DNA of 64,000 bases from Fulvivirga imtechensis AK7 (GCF_000331535.1 NZ_AMZN01000010.1:1-64000); one strand, 5' to 3'. Positions 8,734-17,555 are shown, numbered from the stretch's first letter. Made by a program: numbers and translations. The notes: a model not told the origin generated them from the letters alone.

Positions 8734-10044
8734 TTAATCCAATACAAACTTAAATCCCACGGAAATCATGCTCGCTGTTAGTCCCGAATCCCGCTTGTAC
8801 ATCAGGTACCTTAGATCAATACTTTTCATGCCGAGTTTTCCAATGTGGATCCCCGTGAAAATATCCGTATATGAAACTCCTAAACCATACTGGCTAGCAT
8901 TAAACTTTGACAAGTCATAATCCGATGTGTAATATTCATCCGTTGACAAATGCTGGTCATACGGAGCAAAATAATCAGCAGCCGTTTGACTATAATACCT
9001 GTATGAGGGATACAACGTGAATTTGTCAGAGATTTTTACAGGCAATTCAACGCTCGCTGTAGTAGATCTGATACCCCAGTCATCAGAGTAATAGCGATAG
9101 TAAGTACGCACGACAAACATCTGATTAATATAATAATTTAGCCTTCCTCCGATAGCCAATTTAAATCGTGTATCCGGCAGTCGCTCGACATCATCAGCCA
9201 AGTGAAAACCCTCGATAAACGAGTCTGCGACATCACTAAAATATACCCTTTGAAATGGTGTGGACAGTAGACCTTGCTGCCTGACCAGGTCAAGCGCCAA
9301 AGACCCTTGCATATTTTTATTGATGATTTGCGAAAAGCCAAACCCCAGTGAGTAAGAATTCCTGCCTTCACTGTCAAACCGTGTAAACGAAGGGCTGTAA
9401 TTGACATTCCCTGTTATCGTATTCTGTGTAAACAGGCTGTTATTAATTCCGTTGCCATCAGGCGAAAAAGGTCGCAACTCGATAGGATAAATAGCATTCC
9501 AGGTATCCAGGTAGACATTACCGGTTATGCTGACTTCTGTATTTTTTTCATTGAACAATTTGGCATAACTACCGCCAAAACCTATTGACAAGTAATCATA
9601 TTCACTTGCAACAGATGCTTTTGCCGACCAAATGCTGTTCCGGTCATCGGAGCTATGGCTGTAAGAGCCGGTGACATTGAACCAAACATCGCTGGAGGAA
9701 GCCCCTGAAGAAGCCTGGAATTCATCTGCATCATCACGATCAAAAGGATTAACATTGCTGGAGGAAGCCGATGAATAAGCTGATATCCCTGCATCCACCG
9801 TCAATACATCGTCATCGTTTAGTGGTATGGATACAATTATTGAAGGCGCCATATCTGTTAGCTTTTCGGTACCAATACCACCGCTAACTGCGGCATTATC
9901 TCCATCTTGAGAATAGTAACTGGTCAATATATCTATTTCCGCACTTTCAAGTACACGCTTTTTATATACTTTCACAGAATCCTGTTCCTGCGCATAGCCT
10001 GATAATACAACTAACAACGCAGGTATTACAAATAATGCTTTCAT
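8734..10044 (-). CDS. DUF3570 outer-membrane beta-barrel protein
   Basis: A 436-residue exported protein with a signal peptide (MKALFVIPALLVVLSGYAQ) and a long run of alternating aromatic/polar strands ending VGFKFVLD, typical of an outer-membrane barrel. It matches the DUF3570 family known beside ApbE and DUF4266 genes. I start it at the ATG at 10044, because the longer frame begins inside the upstream gene and would hide the signal peptide. It is the last gene of the six-gene sigma-factor operon, four bases after the DUF4266 gene. Its molecular function is unknown. Transport or anchoring of the small lipoprotein is only a guess. Confidence 0.82.
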   Translation of the reverse strand: MKALFVIPALLVVLSGYAQEQDSVKVYKKRVLESAEIDILTSYYSQDGDNAAVSGGIGTEKLTDMAPSIIVSIPLNDDDVLTVDAGISAYSSASSSNVNPFDRDDADEFQASSGASSSDVWFNVTGSYSHSSDDRNSIWSAKASVASEYDYLSIGFGGSYAKLFNEKNTEVSITGNVYLDTWNAIYPIELRPFSPDGNGINNSLFTQNTITGNVNYSPSFTRFDSEGRNSYSLGFGFSQIINKNMQGSLALDLVRQQGLLSTPFQRVYFSDVADSFIEGFHLADDVERLPDTRFKLAIGGRLNYYINQMFVVRTYYRYYSDDWGIRSTTASVELPVKISDKFTLYPSYRYYSQTAADYFAPYDQHLSTDEYYTSDYDLSKFNASQYGLGVSYTDIFTGIHIGKLGMKSIDLRYLMYKRDSGLTASMISVGFKFVLD

Positions 10045-10048
10045 CGCC

Positions 10049-10258
10049 TTAATTACAACCACAACCTCCACCTGTTTTTCCTCCGTTGGCACCGGCTGCC
10101 GCCTCACGATATGCCTGAAAATTATTCTCGAACCGGTCAGCTTTTTTCGTAGACAGTATCATGTCAGGGTCATTTATATTTATTTTATCATATTCCTTCA
10201 CTGCGGCACATGAGCCCAGTGTAATCACTACACCAACCATAAAGACTATTTTTTTCAT
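10049..10258 (-). CDS. DUF4266 small lipoprotein with Gly/Cys tail
   Basis: A 69-residue lipoprotein. The lipobox LGSC puts the lipidated residue at Cys17. The mature part is about 50 residues and ends in GKTGGGCGCN, a Gly-rich tail with a CxC pair. DUF4266 proteins are known to sit between ApbE and DUF3570 genes, and I recall the Gly/Cys tail as a family feature. The start overlaps the apbE stop (ATGA), which shows tight coupling. The tail could bind a metal or be modified, but no standard ApbE flavinylation motif (D-x-x-S/T-G-A-T/S) is visible here. Function is unknown. Confidence 0.8.
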   Translation of the reverse strand: MKKIVFMVGVVITLGSCAAVKEYDKININDPDMILSTKKADRFENNFQAYREAAAGANGGKTGGGCGCN

Positions 10259-11238
10259 TGCTTTTCTAATTTCACGTTGTCTGATGTTTGAATATTTCCC
10301 TGATCATCAATTATAATACACTCCACCCCGGGCAACTGGTTGATCCTGTCTATTCCTACCTGCACGCCCATTACAAAAACAGAGGTTGCCAATGCATCGG
10401 CAAGCTCAGCCTTCGGGGCAAAAACGGTTGCACTAATAATCCCTCTGGAAGGATAGCCCGTTCTAGGGTCAATAATATGGGAGTAGCGCAGACCATTGAA
10501 CGTCACGTACTTCTCATAATTCCCTGAGGTGACTACTGCTCCTTCTTTTACAGGAAGGAGTGCAAAAACTTTATTCTTATTCATAGGGTTGGTAATAGCG
10601 ACTTTCCAATCGCTACCATCTGGCTGATTACCCCAGGTGGCCATGTCGCCAGAAGCATTGATAATTCCTGCCCTAACCCCTTTCGATATTAGCAGCGACT
10701 TCGCCTTATCCGCAGCGTAGCCCTTACCAATAGCTCCAAAACCAATCTTCATCCCCTGAAGTTTTAAAAAAACGGTCAGGTTCTCCTGATCGAGAATGAT
10801 ATTATGATAGTCCACCTTAGCCACAGATTCTCTGATCTCTGCCTCCGATGGCATTTCTGTCATGCTGCCATCAAATTTCCAGACCTTATCCATCGAAGCG
10901 TAGCTGATATCAAAAGCACCATCTGTTAGTCTCGAAATGCCAATAGCCCTCTGGATCAGATCAAACAACTCCTGATCAACTTTGGCAGGTTTTATTCCGG
11001 CATTTCGATTGATCTCTGAAGTCTGAGAGGCTGGATCCCATGACGATATCAGCTTTTCAATCCTGGTGATCTCGTCAATGGCCATTTCAATGTACTGATT
11101 TGCCACCACGGAGTCATTTGCCACCACGGTGATATCAAAACGGCTGCCCATGAGCTTAAGTACACGCTGATATGCCTCCTGGGCATTTACCACCGTTGAA
11201 AACAATGGCACTACAACAAAAAGCAGGTATTTTTTCAA
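10255..11238 (-). CDS. apbE: FAD:protein FMN transferase (ApbE)
   Basis: Periplasmic flavin transferase that splits FAD and attaches FMN to Thr/Ser of target proteins. The 327 residues show a signal peptide (ending VNAQ), the GAIGKGYAAD segment near residue 170, INASGDM near residue 193, HIIDPRTGYP near residue 255 and ADALATSVFVMG near residue 278, all ApbE hallmarks including the Mg-binding region. The start codon is TTG at 11238, overlapping the thioredoxin stop as TTGA. No obvious flavin-carrying partner is encoded in the operon, so the substrate is open. Confidence 0.92.
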   Translation of the reverse strand: MKKYLLFVVVPLFSTVVNAQEAYQRVLKLMGSRFDITVVANDSVVANQYIEMAIDEITRIEKLISSWDPASQTSEINRNAGIKPAKVDQELFDLIQRAIGISRLTDGAFDISYASMDKVWKFDGSMTEMPSEAEIRESVAKVDYHNIILDQENLTVFLKLQGMKIGFGAIGKGYAADKAKSLLISKGVRAGIINASGDMATWGNQPDGSDWKVAITNPMNKNKVFALLPVKEGAVVTSGNYEKYVTFNGLRYSHIIDPRTGYPSRGIISATVFAPKAELADALATSVFVMGVQVGIDRINQLPGVECIIIDDQGNIQTSDNVKLEKQ

Positions 11239-11687
11239 GGATTTACCTTTTCAAAAGATCTCAACAATTCGATATATTCCTGCGGGGTCATCTTTTGATA
11301 TCCTGTCTCCCCTAGCACCTCGCCCTCTTCAGTCAACACCACAACGAAAGGAAAGTAGCCGTTCCTGTTATACCGCTCTGCCAGCTTTTTGTTGTGCTCC
11401 TGCTGCTCTATGGGTAGGGCATTTTGCTTCTTGCGGGGAAAATCCGCCTGTAGCATCACAAAATGGTCTCTAGCAAAGTCCCGGAACTCATCAGTACTCC
11501 AAACCTCCCGGTCTAATTTGATACAAGGCGCACACCAGTCAGAGCCTTGAAACACAATCACTATGTTACGCTCTTTCTCAGCCGCTACTTTCTTAGCTTC
11601 ATCATAATTGGTAAACCACTCCTGTGCATTTGCAGCCATGGTTAAGCAAACCAACACGGTTCCTACAACTATTCTCCTCATATTCAT
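11235..11687 (-). CDS. Exported thioredoxin-fold protein
   Basis: A 150-residue thioredoxin-like protein with a signal peptide (about 1-21, ending NAQ) and the redox motif WCAPC at residues 51-55. The GYFPFVVVLTEEGEVLG stretch supplies the cis-Pro region in variant form. It belongs to the DUF255/thioredoxin_7-like group and would act in the periplasm, reducing or isomerising disulfides. The natural client in this operon is the Cys-containing DUF4266 lipoprotein (inference). It overlaps apbE by four bases and follows the anti-sigma/barrel gene by 17 bases. Confidence 0.88.
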   Translation of the reverse strand: MNMRRIVVGTVLVCLTMAANAQEWFTNYDEAKKVAAEKERNIVIVFQGSDWCAPCIKLDREVWSTDEFRDFARDHFVMLQADFPRKKQNALPIEQQEHNKKLAERYNRNGYFPFVVVLTEEGEVLGETGYQKMTPQEYIELLRSFEKVNP

Positions 11688-11704
11688 TTTTTATTATCCA
11701 ACTA

Positions 11705-13075
11705 TTATTTCACCCGAAACTTTAATGCTGATCTTAAACCCACCATTGCCAGTTCCTGTTCCTCAATCCCCAAGGTCCTTATACTTCTATTATAAAATGC
11801 AGAAAGCTGCAAAATCGAGCTGTTTTTTAATTTTTTCTCAACGCCAAAAGCGACATCCATTGTACCCGGGTTCAGGTATACATCATCAACATGTTTATTA
11901 GCTTCAATATTAACAGCGTAGTCATCTTCGCTGCCTGTATCGATATCATACTGGTAGGAATACCTGAATTTTTGCAGGAAAAGCATTTGGGGTGTCACCC
12001 CGGCAGAGATAAAAACATAATTATCCCTTGAAAGCGGGTAGTTATACTTCAGATGTAATGGCAACCCGAGTGAATGATTATCAACTCTTATATCTGAAAT
12101 TACACCCAACTCATTTTGTAGAGCCGGAAAATCAAGCATCTCCTCCCTCTGCAGGTCTTTCTCTTTCGAAATACTGTAGTGTGTAAATTGATATTTCACA
12201 CCACTTTCTATGCGTAAGGCCGGAGAAAGTATGAATTCTGTCATGATACCGGCATTTATCCCAACACCTCTGTTACCCAGATCAACATTTGCTTTGAGGA
12301 TATCCACTTCGGGGCCGTACTGAAAGCCCACACCGTCCATTTTCTGTTTTTCAATATCTCTGAGTATTTCAACAGACAGTCGTTTTTTCGCGGACTTTTT
12401 CGTTTCGGCAATCTTAGGTGTTACTTCTTGATCAACTGCTGCTATCAAAATGTCAGAAGTAGTGGGATCAAGCAATCCTTCATATCCCTTTTTGGCAACG
12501 AACTTTGGTTCATCCAGGTTGTCCTGACGTAGGTATACATCCCCTTCCTCATCCAGATAGCCTAGTTTATATTTTGCTAAAAACCCTTTTATTTCTTCGG
12601 ACAACTCTTCTACAGCGCCCAGCCTGACATGTCTGTCATCTGACGATCCATACCAGGCTACCAGTTGATAGTTACCTGTTGACTTCCTGGCTTGCGCATT
12701 GCTATTAGCCTGCCTGATACCATTGCTCCTTTCTCTGTAGATATAAACGGTGTCGACAGCGGACATTTTTAATACCTGGTATTCTCTTTCCAACTGATCG
12801 TAGGCCACCTCCCACGCTTTGAGTTTTTGTATTGTTGTCAACAACTCCTGATCATGTGCATCATAGAAATAGGAGAACAGGCCAAAGTTGATCAGGCTGA
12901 TGATCGCAACGGCTGCAGCATAGCCTGCTACTTTTCTATAAGGTGTATACCAGGGCTCGTATGCCGCACCAGACATACGATCTCTAAACCCTTGTAGCGC
13001 ATGTTCGTCAAAACCGGTATCACGATAAGCCTCGGCTTTTTCTTTAATTTTCTTATCAAACGTATTGTCATCCAT
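11705..13075 (-). CDS. Anti-sigma-like membrane protein fused to a beta-barrel domain
   Basis: A 456-residue protein with no signal peptide. It has a charged cytoplasmic segment (1-48), one membrane helix (about 49-72), a heptad-like stretch (about 80-103), a linker region, and a C-terminal part (about 235-456) with alternating strands and DVAFGVEKKL-type barrel endings resembling outer-membrane beta-barrel proteins. It overlaps the ECF sigma gene by eight bases, the usual place for an anti-sigma factor. The cytoplasmic segment is therefore the likely sigma-binding part. The mix of an inner-membrane helix and a barrel-like domain is unusual, and the barrel fold might instead be a soluble periplasmic beta domain. 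Confidence 0.7.
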   Translation of the reverse strand: MDDNTFDKKIKEKAEAYRDTGFDEHALQGFRDRMSGAAYEPWYTPYRKVAGYAAAVAIISLINFGLFSYFYDAHDQELLTTIQKLKAWEVAYDQLEREYQVLKMSAVDTVYIYRERSNGIRQANSNAQARKSTGNYQLVAWYGSSDDRHVRLGAVEELSEEIKGFLAKYKLGYLDEEGDVYLRQDNLDEPKFVAKKGYEGLLDPTTSDILIAAVDQEVTPKIAETKKSAKKRLSVEILRDIEKQKMDGVGFQYGPEVDILKANVDLGNRGVGINAGIMTEFILSPALRIESGVKYQFTHYSISKEKDLQREEMLDFPALQNELGVISDIRVDNHSLGLPLHLKYNYPLSRDNYVFISAGVTPQMLFLQKFRYSYQYDIDTGSEDDYAVNIEANKHVDDVYLNPGTMDVAFGVEKKLKNSSILQLSAFYNRSIRTLGIEEQELAMVGLRSALKFRVK

Positions 13076-13628
13076 GCTTTTTACCCTTTATTTCTCTCAT
13101 TTTGTTAATTGCAAGCTGCAGTTTGGTTCTGGCCACTGAAAGATTGGATTTTGACGTACCCACACTGATATTCAACTTTTGGGCTATCTCTTCATGTTTA
13201 TAGCCCTCGATTACATACAGGTTAAATACTATCCGATAAGATGCTGGCAGTTCTTGAATTAAAGTTATAATCTCTTTCTCTGAGATTTCATCCAGCACAT
13301 CCTCAGGGATATACTCTTGTTTCGCGTACGAAATATCCACACCGTGGTAGTGTTTTTCATTACGCCTGTAGTAATCGATAGCCGCATTGATCACTATTCT
13401 TCTTAGCCATCCTTTAAATGACAGTCCTTTGGTAAATTTGTCAAGGTTTGTAAAAACTTTAAAGAATCCGTCATTTACAATTTCAATAGCTTCCTCCCTG
13501 TCACGTGAATACCGGAGTGCAATACCCATAACATAGTTATAAAAGCTTTTATAAAGCTCTTCCTGGGCTGTGCCGTTTCCCTTTTTGCAGGAATCAAGTA
13601 ACCGGTAAAAACTTTGATTCTCTTCCAC
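13068..13628 (-). CDS. ECF-type RNA polymerase sigma factor
   Basis: A 186-residue extracytoplasmic-function sigma factor. Region 2 includes the DREEAIEIVNDGFFKVF stretch (about residues 43-60) and SFKGWLRRIVINAAIDYYRR (about 70-90). Region 4 contains YKHEEIAQKLNISVGTSKSN (about 143-162), the DNA-binding helix-turn-helix. The start is GTG at 13628. It heads a six-gene minus-strand operon. The upstream CAACCCTTT (about 13667-13675) and CGTGTAGAC (about 13647-13655) could be an autoregulated ECF promoter, but this rests on eye only. Confidence 0.93.
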   Translation of the reverse strand: MEENQSFYRLLDSCKKGNGTAQEELYKSFYNYVMGIALRYSRDREEAIEIVNDGFFKVFTNLDKFTKGLSFKGWLRRIVINAAIDYYRRNEKHYHGVDISYAKQEYIPEDVLDEISEKEIITLIQELPASYRIVFNLYVIEGYKHEEIAQKLNISVGTSKSNLSVARTKLQLAINKMREIKGKKHG

Positions 13629-13802
13629 TATTGTTGTTGTAAATGTCTACACGCAAGGTATTCTGAAAGGGTTGGTTGCGAAAGAACGTTTCTCATCATT
13701 TTTTATGACTTTAATCGGTCTGAAGTTTTCTATTTGACCGACCAACCGCTGAGGAAATTTCTGCGTGATGTCTAAAAACATTAACTGTTAAAACATCTAA
13801 CT

Positions 13803-14417
13803 GTGTCTGGTAGTAATATTTTAGTTTCGGCAGAAAGTTATGTACGGCAGCTTTTTAGTAAGCAACTGCCGGATAAGCTATGTTTCCATAATCTTGCCCA
13901 CACCGAGATGGTAGTAAAAGCGAGCAAAGAGATCAGCCAAGGAATGCAGCTTACCAATGAAGAACGGGAAATAATATTGATAGCCGCCTGGTTCCATGAT
14001 ACGGGTTATATCAGAACCTATGCAGGACACGAAGAGGAAAGTAAGAATATTGCCAGAGAATTTTTACAAAAAAACCAATATACTCCTCTAAAAATCAGCA
14101 AAGTACTGACCTGCATTGCCGCCACTCAACTGGAAAAGGCACCGAAAGAAATTTCTGAAAAAGTACTTCGTGATGCTGACCTGTATCACCTTTCGAGCAG
14201 CAACTATTTCAAATGGCTCGGTCTGTTACGAAAGGAGTGGGAAACGGTACTTGATTCGAAAGTAAGTGATGATCAATGGCACCTCCAAAATTTGGATTTT
14301 TTACACCAACACAATTATTGCACAGCCTACGGACAAAAAAAACTGGAAAAAGGAAAGCAGGCTAATTTAAAGAAAAATATTCAAGCATTGGAGGGCTATT
14401 ATCATGACGCACAATGA
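13803..14417 (+). CDS. HD-domain phosphohydrolase
   Basis: A 204-residue metal-dependent HD hydrolase. Visible ligands are His29/His33 in HNLAH and the HD pair at 65-66 in WFHDTGYI, followed by GHEEESKNIA. Family members cleave phosphomonoesters or cyclic dinucleotides, and the substrate here cannot be read. The start is GTG at 13803, and no ATG fits before the conserved region. It overlaps the following glycosyltransferase by 14 bases, so it belongs to the glycosylation operon even though its biochemical link to it is unclear. Confidence 0.82.
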   Translation: MSGSNILVSAESYVRQLFSKQLPDKLCFHNLAHTEMVVKASKEISQGMQLTNEEREIILIAAWFHDTGYIRTYAGHEEESKNIAREFLQKNQYTPLKISKVLTCIAATQLEKAPKEISEKVLRDADLYHLSSSNYFKWLGLLRKEWETVLDSKVSDDQWHLQNLDFLHQHNYCTAYGQKKLEKGKQANLKKNIQALEGYYHDAQ

Positions 14418-15159
14418 GTATCAACTCACCATTATAGTACCTGTATATAATGAGGCAGAGTGTCTGCCGCGTTTCAAGCAGGAGATGGACCAATACATTT
14501 CATTAACACCTATTCCATCAAAGATACTTTTTGTCAACGATGGGTCTAATGATGGTAGCCTGGAAATCATCAAAGACATTTGTCACCACCATGAAGATTA
14601 TTATTTTGTTTCTCTTGAAAGGAACTGCGGACTGAGCACAGCTATTAAAACTGGAATAGACCTCTGCGAAACCCGCTACATCGGCTATATAGATGCCGAT
14701 CTGCAGACTTCTCCGCTTGATTTCCTCAAATACTTTCAATACCTGGATAGTTACTGCCTGATCAACGGTATCCGGGCGAAACGAAATGATTCATTGATAA
14801 AAAAGCTATCCTCCAAAATCGCCAATGCCTTTCGCAGGCTTATGATCAATGATGGCATTCAAGACACCTGTTGCCCACTAAAAATAATGGAGACAAATGT
14901 GGCTAAGCAGCTACCCTTCTTCAAAGGTATGCACCGCTTTATTCCGGCCTTGGTACAGCTTAAAGGATGCACTGTAAAGCAAATAGAGGTGCAGCATTTT
15001 CCCCGTTATGCCGGCACCGCTAAGTTCCACCTTTTTAATCGACTGGTGGGCCCATTTCTTGATACGTTGGTGTTTGTCTGGATGCGAAAGAAAAATATCA
15101 GGTATAAAATTTCTGAATTCGAATTGATACATGAACGCGAGCAATTAGTACATGAATAA
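14404..15159 (+). CDS. DPM1-like glycosyltransferase family 2
   Basis: A 251-residue GT-A fold enzyme likely to move a sugar from a nucleotide donor to polyprenyl phosphate. It has IIVPVYNEAE near the start, VNDGSNDGS at 44-52, the DADLQ metal motif at 97-101 and QDTCCPLK at 153-160. It lacks C-terminal membrane helices, so it resembles dolichyl/undecaprenyl-phosphate mannose synthase rather than ArnC/GtrB types. Overlaps on both sides (14 bases with HD, 8 bases with the LAB_N gene) indicate translational coupling. Product: probably a lipid-linked sugar used by the ArnT-like protein downstream (inference). Confidence 0.87.
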   Translation: MTHNEYQLTIIVPVYNEAECLPRFKQEMDQYISLTPIPSKILFVNDGSNDGSLEIIKDICHHHEDYYFVSLERNCGLSTAIKTGIDLCETRYIGYIDADLQTSPLDFLKYFQYLDSYCLINGIRAKRNDSLIKKLSSKIANAFRRLMINDGIQDTCCPLKIMETNVAKQLPFFKGMHRFIPALVQLKGCTVKQIEVQHFPRYAGTAKFHLFNRLVGPFLDTLVFVWMRKKNIRYKISEFELIHEREQLVHE

Positions 15160-15796
15160 CACCTGGATCTTTGCTATCGGCTTTATCGCCCAGGGACTAT
15201 TCTCTGCCCGGCTTTTAGTACAGTGGATCAAGTCGGAAAGAGCGGGAAGAGTATTATCCCCTACTCTTTTTTGGCAGTTAAGCTTGCTTGCCTCCTTTTT
15301 GCTGATCGTCTACGGGGTATTGAGGAACGACATCGTTATTATAGGCGGGCAGGTAGTATCCTACTTTATCTACATTCGCAATCTGCGATTTAAAAGGGCG
15401 TGGAATTCACTGCCGATATGGTTTAGATTTACCGCTTTGACCAGCCCTATAATGGCCTTTATTTACTTGCTACTCAACAAACAGTTCCTCATCAATCAGT
15501 TACTGCATAATCCGAATATTTCCATTCCCCTGATGGTGTGGGGCTCTGTCGGCCAGGTGATCTTTACCTTCCGGTTTGTATATCAATGGCTTCAGTCAGA
15601 AAAGGTGCAGGAGTCGGTGCTACCTCCAGGGTTTTGGATCATCAGCCTTATAGGGTCATTGATGATCATTGCATACGGCATCTTCAGGCTTGATCCTGTA
15701 CTGATTGTGGGCCAGGTGTTCGGAACAGCCATTTATTCACGAAATTTACTGATCCACTATAAACAAGTAGCCAGGAAAGAACAACCTGCTTCATGA
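15152..15796 (+). CDS. Membrane protein with two tandem LAB_N domains
   Basis: A 214-residue integral membrane protein built from an internal duplication. Residues about 10-80 (AQGLFSARLLVQWIKSER, then GGQVVSYFIYIRNL) align with residues about 130-200 (GQVIFTFRFVYQWLQSEK, then GQVFGTAIYSRNL). Each half has three hydrophobic helices and a conserved GQ, the lipid-A biosynthesis N-terminal domain (LAB_N). LAB_N is, to my knowledge, grouped with the SWEET/PQ-loop fold. A doubled unit between a lipid-sugar synthase and an ArnT-like transferase suggests a flippase or sugar-lipid carrier, which is inference. It overlaps the next gene by four bases. Confidence 0.8.
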   Translation: MNNTWIFAIGFIAQGLFSARLLVQWIKSERAGRVLSPTLFWQLSLLASFLLIVYGVLRNDIVIIGGQVVSYFIYIRNLRFKRAWNSLPIWFRFTALTSPIMAFIYLLLNKQFLINQLLHNPNISIPLMVWGSVGQVIFTFRFVYQWLQSEKVQESVLPPGFWIISLIGSLMIIAYGIFRLDPVLIVGQVFGTAIYSRNLLIHYKQVARKEQPAS

Positions 15797-17361
15797 GCAA
15801 AGATCAATATCCTTATCACATTCCCCTGCTATTGGTAATCTGTAGTCTGGCCTTCTTTTCGCATCTGGCCAGCTATTCCCCTCCTACCATTATGGAGGCA
15901 CGCAATTTCATCTCGGCCCGGGAAATGCTTGAAACCGGTGACTGGATGATCCCCACCCTCAATGGAAATATCAGGATCAGAAAACCGCCACTCCCCACCT
16001 GGATAACGGCCGCCTCAATTGCTGTTGCAGGAGATCCTAACAGTCTGACTGCACTCCGATTTCCGGCAGCGCTCATTGCCACATTGATGATCCTCTTTCT
16101 GTATGGATTCGTTAAAGATATTACAAAAAACCAGGAGACGGCCTTTTATTCGGCTGCCGTGCTCGCTACATCCTTCATGTTTATTGAAGAGGCAAGAAGC
16201 GGGGCATGGGACATCTATAGCAATGCTTTTATGCTTGGAGGAGTCTGGATGTTTTACAAGTCTTCACAAACCGGACAACTTAAATATTGGTCTCTTGCGG
16301 GGTTACTAATGGCGCTTTCATTTTTGAGCAAAGGGCCCGTCTCCTTCTACGCCATGCTACTGCCTTTTCTGATCGCCTTTTTTCTAGGCAAAAACAGGTT
16401 TTCCTCCCCTATTGGTCGTGGGTTAGCGGTATTTTTCACCATTTTCCTGGTGGCAAGCGCCTTTTGGCCAGTCTATCTTTATTTCAAAATACCTGATCTT
16501 GCCGCAAAGATGGTGGAGGAGGAAAGTAGTGCATGGGTAAACAGGCATAATCGTCCCGTGTGGTTTTACCTGCACTTTCCGCTTTTTACCGGTATCTGGA
16601 CATTCGTACTTCTATCTGCACTGATCGGTTTGCGAAAGGCAGGAGCCGGTTTCGAACCTTCGAAGGTACGGCTCATTATCACTTGGTTCTTAGCGGCATT
16701 TGTGCTTTTATCTGTTATACCTGAGAAGAAGGAAAGGTACTTCCTACCAGCTCTGCCACCTCTGGCCATGCTATGCGGTATGTTTATCAGCCACCACCTT
16801 GACCAACTTAGCAAGCGATCAATGAAAAAGCTTGATGAGGTTGTATTGAAAATACAGGGGATACTTATGCTCTCCGCCATGCTTGTTATTCCCGCTTTCC
16901 TATGGCTATATGGCTATAAAACCGGAGACATGAGATTACCCACATTTATCTTTTTGAGTTTTTTAGCATTACTCCTTTTTTTTATAATTGGCTGGCCAAT
17001 CTCAAAAGGAAGGATCAGCCATGTCTATGCTGCAACGATCACTGTGATGTTATTCATTTGTCTAACTTCATGGCCTTTTCTGCCAAATATGATGGGGGAC
17101 AATCCTCTTTACACGGACTTGAGAGGAGTCAGAACTATTACGACAATAGCCGAACAACCACTTTACAGCACGGTGGAGCTTAATCCTGTCAGGCTATGGG
17201 AGATAGGAAGTAAAGTCAGTTTTGTAGAAGAGGGAGAAATGCCTCCAACGGCAGCGGTTGTAATATCCTCCGAACCCATACCCGGAGCCAAAAAGCACTA
17301 TAAATTCTATCCGAACCCTGATGACGAGTGGGAAGTGCTTTATTTTAATATTTCCAGGTAA
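15793..17361 (+). CDS. ArnT-like membrane glycosyltransferase (GT39/GT83)
   Basis: A 522-residue polytopic transferase expected to use polyprenyl-phosphate sugar as donor at the periplasmic face. The first loop has the acidic residues of the active site (MEARNFISAREMLETGDWMI, with RKPPLPTW after it), as in ArnT and PMT proteins. Roughly eleven further hydrophobic helices follow, then a short soluble tail. The acceptor is probably lipid A or another envelope lipid, but this is not provable here. It closes the four-gene operon and is followed by a family 1 repeat in inverse orientation. Confidence 0.87.
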   Translation: MSKDQYPYHIPLLLVICSLAFFSHLASYSPPTIMEARNFISAREMLETGDWMIPTLNGNIRIRKPPLPTWITAASIAVAGDPNSLTALRFPAALIATLMILFLYGFVKDITKNQETAFYSAAVLATSFMFIEEARSGAWDIYSNAFMLGGVWMFYKSSQTGQLKYWSLAGLLMALSFLSKGPVSFYAMLLPFLIAFFLGKNRFSSPIGRGLAVFFTIFLVASAFWPVYLYFKIPDLAAKMVEEESSAWVNRHNRPVWFYLHFPLFTGIWTFVLLSALIGLRKAGAGFEPSKVRLIITWFLAAFVLLSVIPEKKERYFLPALPPLAMLCGMFISHHLDQLSKRSMKKLDEVVLKIQGILMLSAMLVIPAFLWLYGYKTGDMRLPTFIFLSFLALLLFFIIGWPISKGRISHVYAATITVMLFICLTSWPFLPNMMGDNPLYTDLRGVRTITTIAEQPLYSTVELNPVRLWEIGSKVSFVEEGEMPPTAAVVISSEPIPGAKKHYKFYPNPDDEWEVLYFNISR

Positions 17362-17392
17362 AAACAACCCTCTATATTTAACTACATTCATA

Positions 17393-17517
17393 GTGTTTGT
17401 AAGAAAACTAAGTGGCTTTAAGAAATGAAGTCCCAAAAAGCGGAGTCCCGTACAGTTGTCAGGATGAGCATTTTTGGGACAAGCATAACGCAGACATTGG
17501 CGTTTTCTTAGAGACAC
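17393..17517 (-). repeat. Family 1 MITE-like element, copy B (inverse, shortened)
   Basis: A 125-bp copy in the opposite orientation to the others. It begins GTGTTTGTAAGAAAAC and ends GTTTTCTTAGAGACAC. The middle keeps the AAGCGGAGTCCCGTACAGTTG-type segment in reverse sense. No clean 6-bp target duplication is visible. Confidence 0.75.
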
Positions 17518-17555
17518 TACATGAAAAAATCTATCTCAAAGGCCCCTTTCTGACA

